Assembly: GCA_905182935.1 (NCBI GenBank)
Contig: CAJJDL010000294.1
Span: 1 to 14,897 of the forward strand
Direction of reading: 5' to 3'
DNA length: 14,897 nucleotides
DNA from: an uncultured Nitrospinaceae bacterium
GTDB taxonomy: Bacteria; Nitrospinota; Nitrospinia; Nitrospinales; VA-1
In this document: one piece after another, positions 1 to 6,103 of the stretch
Position numbering within the stretch: position 1 is the stretch's first letter
Layout: every line of letters starts with the position of its first letter
Notes under the pieces: model-generated
What the model was told of the DNA's origin: nothing
What the model saw: the letters and a program-made list of their open reading frames with translations, nothing else
Database searches by the model: none
Translations under genes and position numbers: made by a program

Positions 1-1
1 T

Positions 2-289
2 GAAAACCTGTTAGTTATTGGAACCGGATCAGCACTAATAGGACTTGCATTTGCAGGAGGAAGTATCGCTTGGACACTATGGGTAACAAAGTATGCTCCT
101 CCAGGAAAAGTATCGGCGTACATGTCGGTCCATGTCTGCCTCACTGGCATTAGAGGGACGATTGGGCCAATGATAGGCTATTGGACAGCGGCACAGGTTG
201 GAGTAACCACGACTGGATGGATATCATGCGGGTTAATGTTTATAGCAACTATTATGCTTTTTCCAGAAATTAAACACGGACGTCGGTAA
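2..289 (+). CDS. C-terminal part of an MFS-type membrane transporter (5' truncated by window edge)
   Basis: An open frame runs from the window edge to a TAA at 287-289, giving about 95 residues. They contain hydrophobic segments (around residues 3-25 and 70-88 of the fragment) separated by a more polar stretch with YAPPGKVSAYMSVH, then GTIGPMIGYW, and end in the basic tail EIKHGRR. Helices rich in Gly, Ala and Ser, a loop with Pro-Gly, and a charged C-terminus after the last helix fit the end of a major facilitator superfamily carrier. No substrate can be inferred. The next gene, purE, lies 250 bp downstream on the same strand and need not be co-transcribed. Another polytopic membrane protein family cannot be excluded, because only the last helices are visible. 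Confidence 0.65.
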   Translation, partial: ENLLVIGTGSALIGLAFAGGSIAWTLWVTKYAPPGKVSAYMSVHVCLTGIRGTIGPMIGYWTAAQVGVTTTGWISCGLMFIATIMLFPEIKHGRR

Positions 290-373
290 GCTCCTAAAAT
301 CTGATATCATATAAAATAAATCACAGTTTAATGAATTTTAAAAATAGTAAACATCTGAAAAAAGAGCAATATT

Positions 374-402
374 TTGTTTTCAAATTATTATTTTGATATG
401 AT
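374..402 (+). promoter_or_regulatory. possible sigma-70-type promoter ahead of purE
   Basis: TTGTTT (374-379) and TATGAT (397-402) are separated by 17 bp. The -10 box matches TATAAT at five of six positions; the -35 matches only at TTG. The site lies about 140 bp upstream of the purE start in the 250-bp gap 290-539, which is very AT-rich and otherwise shows no gene, RNA or strong hairpin. Chance matches are common in such sequence. Confidence 0.25.
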
Positions 403-539
403 TAGGAATAAAGCAATAAAAGAACATCTAAACAAGCCTATTACAATGTTTAAGTTAAGTCGTAGATAAAATTCCCTCAAACGTGAATAAAAATTTTAAC
501 AACCAGCTAAAAATAAAACCTAACTAAGGAGAAAATATT

Positions 540-1052
540 TTGAGCAAACCGCTTATTGGAATTTTAATGGGGAGTGATTCCGATCTCTCCGTTATGGAAG
601 AAGCCAGTAAAATTTTGGAAAATTTTGGAATAGAACATGAAATGATTGTAACATCGGCGCATCGATCACCTGAACGAACTCGTAAGTATGTACTAAGTGC
701 TCCTAAACGGGGAATCAAAATTCTAATTGCTGGTGCTGGTAGTGCCGCTCATCTGGCTGGAGTGGTAGCTGCGGAAACAACTCTACCGGTAATCGGTGTC
801 CCAATTGGTTCTTCAGAGCTCAATGGGCTCGATGCATTATTGTCGACAACACAAATGCCAGGAGGAGTTTCAGTTGCAGGGATGGCTATCGGGAAAGCGG
901 GTGCAAAAAATGCAGGTGTATTAGCAGTACAAATTCTAGCGTTGAGTAATAAAAGTCTGCATCAAAAATTTTTAAAATATAAAAAAAACTTAGCTAAAGA
1001 GGTCGAACGTAAAAGTCGGAACCTTAAATCAGACCATGTCGCTATTTCTTAA
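540..1052 (+). CDS. purE: N5-carboxyaminoimidazole ribonucleotide mutase, PurE class I
   Basis: PurE interconverts N5-CAIR and CAIR in cytoplasmic de novo purine synthesis, normally together with the ATP-dependent carboxylase PurK, which is not in this window. The 170-residue protein shows the family landmarks in order: the nucleotide-phosphate loop GSDSDLSVM (11-19), TSAHRSPERT (38-47) with the catalytic histidine H41, AHLAGVVA (70-77), LPVIGVPIGSS (82-92), and GLDALLSTTQMPGG (96-109). Length is normal for a bacterial class I PurE; the C-terminal tail after about residue 135 is Lys-rich. The start is TTG at 540, chosen because GGAGA lies about 7 bases upstream and because the next residues begin the expected beta strand (KPLIGILMGSDSD). 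Its last 17 bases overlap the next gene, implying translational coupling. Confidence 0.95.
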   Translation: MSKPLIGILMGSDSDLSVMEEASKILENFGIEHEMIVTSAHRSPERTRKYVLSAPKRGIKILIAGAGSAAHLAGVVAAETTLPVIGVPIGSSELNGLDALLSTTQMPGGVSVAGMAIGKAGAKNAGVLAVQILALSNKSLHQKFLKYKKNLAKEVERKSRNLKSDHVAIS

Positions 1053-1689
1053 AGTAGACCCACATGCTTCATTAAAGTGTCATCAGAAGTTAGTTCGCGA
1101 AATTATCAATGATGGCGGGATTATTGCTTTTCAAACAGACACCTATTACGGGTTGGGCGCCAATCCATTTAATAAAAAAGCTATTCGTCGGATTTTTGAA
1201 ATTAAATCAAGGCAATCTAGCAAACCACTTTTGCTACTGATATCCGTTCAAGGTCAATTAGGTGAATTAGCACATAATATTTCTCGAGAAGCAAACCAAT
1301 TGATGAATCACTTTTGGCCTGCGCCACTGACTTTAGTTTTTAATGCAGTTTCTACTTTACCCGATATTTTAACAGCAAAAACTGGAAAAGTAGGAGTGCG
1401 CTTACCAGGAAATGAGTGGACACGCCGATTGATTAAAACTGCAGGATCTCCATTAACAGCAACCAGTGCTAATAAAGAAAATGGTGAAAATCCAAAAACA
1501 GCTCAAGAAGTTTTAAACACCTTTGGAAGCAGAGTAGACCTTATTATTGACTCGGGCCCTGCACCTGGGGGTCAAGTATCAACCCTGCTTGACACAACCG
1601 TTTCTCCACCAAACTTTCTCAGGCATGGGGTTATAACTAAAAAAGAAATAGCATCTTGTATCACAAGTGAATGCAACGTGGTTTCCTAA
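1036..1689 (+). CDS. tsaC: L-threonylcarbamoyladenylate synthase (TsaC/Sua5/YrdC family)
   Basis: This enzyme makes threonylcarbamoyl-AMP from threonine, bicarbonate and ATP, the first step of the t6A37 modification of ANN-decoding tRNAs. The 217-residue protein has the YrdC fold markers: GGIIAFQTDTYYGLG (27-41), the substrate-binding KSRQSSKPL (57-65, the KxR...KPL signature), FWPAPLTLV (93-101), VGVRLP (119-124) and SAN (144-146), followed by a late DSGPAPGGQVST loop. It lacks the extra C-terminal Sua5 domain (about 340 residues in full Sua5), so it is the short, TsaC-like form. It overlaps purE by 17 bases and has no visible Shine-Dalgarno, so translation probably depends on ribosomes finishing purE. 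The partners TsaB, TsaD and TsaE are not in this window. Confidence 0.9.
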   Translation: MSLFLKVDPHASLKCHQKLVREIINDGGIIAFQTDTYYGLGANPFNKKAIRRIFEIKSRQSSKPLLLLISVQGQLGELAHNISREANQLMNHFWPAPLTLVFNAVSTLPDILTAKTGKVGVRLPGNEWTRRLIKTAGSPLTATSANKENGENPKTAQEVLNTFGSRVDLIIDSGPAPGGQVSTLLDTTVSPPNFLRHGVITKKEIASCITSECNVVS

Positions 1690-1725
1690 GCACATAAATA
1701 ATAACTACTCAAAAAATACTTCACT

Positions 1726-2103
1726 ATGATCGTTGGGACAGGAATTGATATTGTTGAAATTGGACGAATTAAACACTCTATTATAAAATATTCAGACCGT
1801 TTTAAAAATAAGGTGTTTACTCAAAAAGAAATTGACTATTGTCACTCTCAAGCCGACCCGGCAAAACATTTTGCAGCGCGTTTTTCAGTAAAAGAAGCCG
1901 TTTTAAAATGTTTTGGTACAGGTATGACTGGGGGTATTTTATGGAAAGATGTTGAAGTAGATAACAAAAAGTCTGGGCAACCAATGTTAAACCTTTATGG
2001 CAAGGGAAAAGACCTATTTAACCAACTAAAAATTAAACACATCCACATCTCTATCACTCACGATAAAAGTTATGCGGTGGCTCATGCCATTGCTGAAAAA
2101 TAA
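1726..2103 (+). CDS. acpS: holo-[acyl-carrier-protein] synthase
   Basis: AcpS transfers 4'-phosphopantetheine from CoA to apo-ACP, activating fatty acid synthesis in the cytoplasm. At 125 residues it has the usual AcpS length. The N-terminal GTGIDIVEIGRI (4-15) carries the Mg-binding Asp8. HFAARFSVKEAVLK (48-61) carries the second Mg ligand Glu57 and the CoA-contacting Lys56, followed by a Gly-rich GTGMTGGI loop. The C-terminal HISITHDKSYAVAHAI strand is also typical. The ATG at 1726 opens directly with the conserved first strand, so the start is secure although no Shine-Dalgarno is visible in the 36-base gap after tsaC. The neighbouring lipid acyltransferase downstream uses acyl-ACP in its known relatives, so the two genes share a lipid-synthesis theme. 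Confidence 0.95.
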   Translation: MIVGTGIDIVEIGRIKHSIIKYSDRFKNKVFTQKEIDYCHSQADPAKHFAARFSVKEAVLKCFGTGMTGGILWKDVEVDNKKSGQPMLNLYGKGKDLFNQLKIKHIHISITHDKSYAVAHAIAEK

Positions 2104-2143
2104 ATCTACCTATCGCCAATAGAGTTTATTCAAGCCAATCTAT

Positions 2144-3082
2144 ATGAACAAAACAATTAACATCTCAACTAACATTAGATACATTTTTGAATACGGTCTT
2201 GTCTTAATAGTTATTTTTCTTCTAGAAAATCTATCAGCAAAAACTATTTATAGATTGGGGTGTCTTCTAGGTAACTTAGCTTACATTCTGGCAACAAAAA
2301 GAAAACGTATTGCACTTGTTAATCTCAACATCGCATTTGGGGATAGAAATTCTAAAAAGAAAAAAAAACAGACCATCAAAAATTCTTTTACCCAAGTTGC
2401 CTTATCATTACTTCAGTCTTTATGGGTTCTAAATCATCCCGATAGAGTTAACCAATTGATTGAAGGCGAACCCATGGGACTTGATATTCTCAAGAAATGC
2501 CTTGAACGAGGCAAAGGTATTTTCTTTTTAACAGCCCATTATGGGAATTGGGAGATCATGGGAATAGACCATGGTTATAGAAAGGTCTGTAAACTTCATT
2601 CCATCATACGCAGACTTGATAACCCCTACCTTAATAAAGTTGCAATGAAACTTAGAACCGTTTCTGGCAATAAAGTTCTTTGCAGAGAAGAGTCTCTTTT
2701 AAAAGTTGTACGTGCTATAAAAAACAATGAAGCTGTGGCAGTAATGATGGACCAGAACACTGCAAAAGGAGGTCTGTTTGTAGACTTTTTTGGTATAAAA
2801 GCCGCCACTGCCCAGTCATTGGCACGCCTGAGTTACCGGACGGGAACTCCCATTCTTCCTTTTTTTTGTTATCCGACCACTAAAGGAACCTATCGTGTTG
2901 AATATGGACCTGAACTCACCTTAAAAAAAACGGGGCATAAACAAAACGATATAATTGATTGGACACAATCATGTGAAAGTTTTATCGAAAAAACTATCCG
3001 AGAAAACCCGGATCCATGGACATGGGCACATCGAAGGTGGAAAACACGACCACACGAAGAACAAGGTAGTAAAATATATTAA
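2144..3082 (+). CDS. LpxL/HtrB-type lipid A (or related) acyltransferase
   Basis: The 312-residue protein belongs to the lysophospholipid acyltransferase superfamily, LpxL/HtrB branch, which adds a secondary acyl chain to Kdo-lipid A at the cytoplasmic face of the inner membrane. Evidence: an N-terminal membrane helix (about 12-30) and second hydrophobic stretch (about 36-50), the catalytic HX4E in TAHYGNWE (His132, Glu137), VMMDQN (200-205), and the hallmark C-terminal WTWAHRRWKTRP. Lipid A acylation implies a Gram-negative outer membrane. Without neighbours for Kdo transfer I cannot say which chain it adds, or exclude a homologue acting on another lipid, so no symbol is given. There is no clear Shine-Dalgarno. 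The stop codon lies only 6 bases from the convergent fliA stop. Confidence 0.88.
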   Translation: MNKTINISTNIRYIFEYGLVLIVIFLLENLSAKTIYRLGCLLGNLAYILATKRKRIALVNLNIAFGDRNSKKKKKQTIKNSFTQVALSLLQSLWVLNHPDRVNQLIEGEPMGLDILKKCLERGKGIFFLTAHYGNWEIMGIDHGYRKVCKLHSIIRRLDNPYLNKVAMKLRTVSGNKVLCREESLLKVVRAIKNNEAVAVMMDQNTAKGGLFVDFFGIKAATAQSLARLSYRTGTPILPFFCYPTTKGTYRVEYGPELTLKKTGHKQNDIIDWTQSCESFIEKTIRENPDPWTWAHRRWKTRPHEEQGSKIY

Positions 3083-3088
3083 CTGGGG

Positions 3089-3847
3089 TTATAGCTCATC
3101 TGCAATAATTGCTTTAAGCTTTGTCCTCAAATGAAGGACCGCTTTAGAGTGAATTTGTGAGACACGAGATTCAGTTATGTCTAAAACTGCACCTATTTCT
3201 TTCATAGTTAGTTCTTCATAATAGTACAAAGAAACCATCAATCGTTCTTTTTCAGGCAAAGTATCTATTGCCTTGGCAATAATTTCCTTAAGTTCAATAA
3301 GTCGAATCTGAGTCTGTGGATCAGCATCAGCTTTCCCAGCTATACAATCAAGAAGGCTTTGCTGTTCACCTGACTCCTTAGCGATGCCAAGATCCTCCAG
3401 ACTAAAAACTGGCACACTCTTAGTCTCATCTAGTGTTCGATAAAATTGATCTAGACTCATGTCCATTTCTTTTGCCACCTCCTCATCTTCTGGTAGACGC
3501 CTGAGTTTTGATTCAAGTGAACGTACTACCTTTTCAACGGCTGAAGCCTTCTGCCTAATCGACCTTGGTACCCAATCTAAGGAACGTAATTCATCGAGAA
3601 TGGCGCCACGAACTCTAAATTCGGCATACGTTTTAAACTTAGCACCACGACTGGAATCATATTTTGTAATCGCGTCCATTAACCCCAAAACACCGACACT
3701 AATCAGGTCATCTACTTCTATATGAGGAGGAAGGCGCATTGCGATGCGGTTAGCTACGTACTTTATCATTGGACTATACCGTTTAATCACTTCCTCACGG
3801 TTTTCAGTAGTAATCTCAATTTCTTCTACAATTTGTTTTCCTACCAT
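3089..3847 (-). CDS. fliA: flagellar RNA polymerase sigma factor sigma-28
   Basis: FliA directs RNA polymerase to late flagellar and chemotaxis promoters and is normally held by the anti-sigma factor FlgM, which is not seen here. At 252 residues it is of normal length. Region 2 (about 22-95) includes VDDLISVGVLGLMDAI and FKTYAEFRVRGAILDELRSLDWVPRSIR, the FliA/WhiG-type signature with its WVPRS motif. Region 3 spans about 100-170. Region 4 (about 185-248) ends in a helix-turn-helix, YYYEELTMKEIGAVLDIT followed by ESRVSQIHSKA. The ATG start follows a weak AGGG. It is the last gene of the flhA unit, 14 bases after the small membrane protein gene. Its position under a putative sigma-54 promoter would make sigma-28 a middle-tier product, as in Vibrio and Pseudomonas. 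Confidence 0.95.
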   Translation of the reverse strand: MVGKQIVEEIEITTENREEVIKRYSPMIKYVANRIAMRLPPHIEVDDLISVGVLGLMDAITKYDSSRGAKFKTYAEFRVRGAILDELRSLDWVPRSIRQKASAVEKVVRSLESKLRRLPEDEEVAKEMDMSLDQFYRTLDETKSVPVFSLEDLGIAKESGEQQSLLDCIAGKADADPQTQIRLIELKEIIAKAIDTLPEKERLMVSLYYYEELTMKEIGAVLDITESRVSQIHSKAVLHLRTKLKAIIADEL

Positions 3848-3861
3848 TTGATTTATTTACC

Positions 3862-4119
3862 CTAAAGGTCGGTTAGTTTATCTTTTTCCGTTGATTCTTC
3901 TGTATCTATGTTACCTTCCAATACATCCTCATCTATGGGGGTACTATCATCAAACAGTGCTCCCACTAGCCATAATATTGCTCCAAAAAGTATTCCACCT
4001 CCAACTCCTCTTAAGACAGAAGTAGTAGCAGTGGCTCCAAACAAAAAACTACCAATACACAAAAATCCAAATGAAAAAATTGCAAGCGCCATCGCCCACT
4101 TGTTAACAATCTCATTCAT
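3862..4119 (-). CDS. small two-helix membrane protein between flhG and fliA, function unknown
   Basis: This is a predicted 85-residue protein with two hydrophobic helices (about 9-30 and 36-55) joined by a short Gly/Thr/Ser-rich turn with one Arg (SVLRGVGGG), then a hydrophilic acidic tail (DDSTPIDEDVLEGN and onward, rich in Asp, Glu, Lys). I do not recognise a family. I chose the ATG at 4119 because it overlaps the flhG stop as ATGA, a classic translational coupling arrangement; a TTG at 4143 in frame would add eight residues and overlap flhG by 28 bases. Neither start has a good Shine-Dalgarno. Its place between flhG and fliA, with tight packing on both sides, suggests a role linked to flagellar placement or regulation, but that is inference only. 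Confidence 0.8.
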   Translation of the reverse strand: MNEIVNKWAMALAIFSFGFLCIGSFLFGATATTSVLRGVGGGILFGAILWLVGALFDDSTPIDEDVLEGNIDTEESTEKDKLTDL

Positions 4120-4982
4120 CGGGCTGTAAATGCTGTGCGCCAAAATAACGAGGGCTGTTCTTCATCTACCTCAGACCTTTTTTCCGCTATCATTTTTTGA
4201 GCCAGTTTTTTAACACACTGAGTCACCTTGGCGTATGGATATATTTCTGAAAAAGCTTTCTGCTGCCTAACTGCTTTAGTCACAGACGAATCAGATACAA
4301 TATATCCAAGGTATTCAATTGATACGTTTGGTAAAAATCGATCAGTCACAGCAGCAAGGTTCCTAAATATGAGTTGAGCCTCCCTTTCTGAGTCAACCGA
4401 ATTTATAATCATTCGAAAGTATTTTTGAGAATGCTTAATATATAGAGTTTTGATTAGTGCATAAACATCTGTTAAAGATGTTGGCTCAGCGGTAGCAACT
4501 AATAAAATTTCATGAGCTGCACTACAAAAGTAGGTAACATTAGTAGATATTCCTGCGCCTGTATCAAATATTAAAAAATCGTATCCATCACTAACTCGAT
4601 CTAATTCTTCCATGAGAAGTATTTTTTTTTCATCGTCGAGTTGAGTTAGCTCCTGCAAACCACCCCCGGCTGGAAGCAAACTGATATCTGCTGGGCCTTT
4701 AATAATAATATCTTGAACTGTTTTTTCTCCAGACAAAACATCCCCTATATGAAACTTAGGGTAAAGTCCTAAAAGAATATCTATATTATTCAAACCCAAG
4801 TCAGCATCTACAACCAGTACTTTTTTGTTCTGTTTAGAAATCAGATATGCAAGATTTGCGACGATGTTAGTTTTTCCGACACCACCCTTGCCACTACTGA
4901 CTGCCAACACCCTTAAGGATGAAGATTTCATTCCATTCGATGCAATATTTTTTAAAGTCGTTGCTTGGTTTCCACTAACCAC
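4116..4982 (-). CDS. flhG: flagellar number regulator, MinD-like ATPase FlhG (FleN/YlxH)
   Basis: FlhG is a ParA/MinD-family ATPase that limits flagellar number, stimulates the FlhF GTPase and in several bacteria restrains the sigma-54 flagellar activator. The 288-residue protein has the deviant Walker A GKGGVGKT (31-38), VLVVDADLGLNN (55-66), and the switch II-like DTGAG (140-144). The N-terminus carries GNQATTLKN (4-12), resembling the DQAxxLR motif by which FlhG activates FlhF. This supports the GTG start at 4982, preceded by a strong AAGGGGGA about 5 bases away, rather than the internal Met18. The C-terminal part (about 255-288) contains VTQCVKKLAQKMIAEK, which could be the amphipathic membrane-targeting helix typical of this family. 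The gene follows flhF by 26 bases and its stop overlaps the next start. Confidence 0.95.
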   Translation of the reverse strand: MVSGNQATTLKNIASNGMKSSSLRVLAVSSGKGGVGKTNIVANLAYLISKQNKKVLVVDADLGLNNIDILLGLYPKFHIGDVLSGEKTVQDIIIKGPADISLLPAGGGLQELTQLDDEKKILLMEELDRVSDGYDFLIFDTGAGISTNVTYFCSAAHEILLVATAEPTSLTDVYALIKTLYIKHSQKYFRMIINSVDSEREAQLIFRNLAAVTDRFLPNVSIEYLGYIVSDSSVTKAVRQQKAFSEIYPYAKVTQCVKKLAQKMIAEKRSEVDEEQPSLFWRTAFTAR

Positions 4983-5008
4983 TATATCCCCCTTAATTTA
5001 TCCTTATT

Positions 5009-6103
5009 TCAGTTAAAAATCAAACGAATTACCCTATCCTGAGTAGCAACTTCAATATCCTCAGGCACTCTTTGGCCGGTTGTTAAGTAAGATAATGGGA
5101 GGCGACTACGCAAAGAAAAATTCAAAATAGAACCAAAGTTTAACCCCTCATCTAACTTGGTAAATAATACTCGGTTAATCCCTAGAGAAGAAAATTGCTT
5201 ATAGGACTCAATAAACAATTTTTCACAAGACACCATGCTCAAGACAAGATGCCTTTCCACATCACCAAGTCCATCAATTATTTGAGTTAATTCATCTGAA
5301 TAATTAAGATCCTTATGGCACCGGCCCATAGTATCAATCAATATGACATCCTTATCGGAATGGCGCCGTAAAACTTCTTCAAACCCAATACGATCCTGAG
5401 CAGATTCAACGGGTACATTCATAATATTTCCATAAATTTCTAGCTGCTCAATACCACCAACACGAAAAGTATCCAATGACACAAGTGCTACTTTTTTTTT
5501 CTCTCGATAGATTAAGTCAGCCGCTATTTTAGAAATTGTGGTCGTCTTTCCAGATCCGGTTGGTCCCACAAAAAGAACTTTTCGAGGTAAACCTTTATTA
5601 GAACTTTTAATTCCTCCTCCGCATGTAATAACTCGCTTCATAGTTTCCACAAACTTAGTCTTCATAAAAGAAGTGGTATTAATACCATCATTGCAACGAG
5701 AATTTTTTGAAAGAATTTTTGCAATTATTTTTTCACTCACACCATTTTTTGTTAAGTGTGAAAAGAGACCAAATTGATCACTTTTTAAACCAAGAGACTG
5801 TGCGCGTTCAGTTTTGCTAAGAAGAGAGTAAACTAAAGATTTAATATCAGGATCAAATTCATCTTCCAAGTCAGACAACTCGAAAGTGGATTTTGGCTCT
5901 AGTATTTTTGGAACATCCACAACGTCATTTATAGCTGTATCAATAGCAGCCGTAATTTCAACCTGAGACGCACTACCGCCATTCCACTCTGAACCCGAAC
6001 GGATAGAACGTGTTGTCATAATAAGTGCATCACTCCCCATTTCCTTCTTTATAGAAGCTAGTGCCTCGCTATAGTTATCTGCAATATATTTTTTAATTCG
6101 CAT
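5009..6103 (-). CDS. flhF: signal-recognition-particle-type GTPase FlhF (flagellar placement)
   Basis: FlhF is an SRP-family GTPase that marks the site, usually polar, where a flagellum is built. The 364-residue protein opens with the B-domain start MRIKKYIADNYSEALASIKK, has an acidic linker (about 66-90), an N-domain (about 90-165) and a G-domain. G1 is GPTGSGKTT (180-188), the following insertion has DTFRVGGIEQL (211-221), G3 is DTMGR (257-261), G4 is TKLDE (315-319), and the closing motif is GQRVPEDIEVA (343-353). Relatives normally have DTAGR at G3, so Met259 is unusual. The ATG overlaps the flhA 3' end by 11 bases, with only a weak upstream GAGAG, so it is probably translationally coupled to flhA. 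FlhG follows directly, as expected for this partner pair. Confidence 0.95.
   Translation of the reverse strand: MRIKKYIADNYSEALASIKKEMGSDALIMTTRSIRSGSEWNGGSASQVEITAAIDTAINDVVDVPKILEPKSTFELSDLEDEFDPDIKSLVYSLLSKTERAQSLGLKSDQFGLFSHLTKNGVSEKIIAKILSKNSRCNDGINTTSFMKTKFVETMKRVITCGGGIKSSNKGLPRKVLFVGPTGSGKTTTISKIAADLIYREKKKVALVSLDTFRVGGIEQLEIYGNIMNVPVESAQDRIGFEEVLRRHSDKDVILIDTMGRCHKDLNYSDELTQIIDGLGDVERHLVLSMVSCEKLFIESYKQFSSLGINRVLFTKLDEGLNFGSILNFSLRSRLPLSYLTTGQRVPEDIEVATQDRVIRLIFN

Noticed and set aside
290..539. Possible RNA gene or terminator in the gap before purE
   Set aside because: The stretch is AT-rich without a strong hairpin, tRNA-like fold or repeats; only a weak promoter match is visible.
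3116..3144. Hairpin AAGC-N3-GTCCT-N7-AGGAC-N-GCTT near the fliA 3' end, considered as a terminator for the plus-strand acyltransferase gene
   Set aside because: It lies inside fliA coding sequence and has no T-run after it on either strand.
4120..4143. TTG at 4143 as start of the small membrane protein gene
   Set aside because: The ATG at 4119 forms an ATGA overlap with the flhG stop; the TTG would need a 28-base overlap and has no better ribosome binding site.
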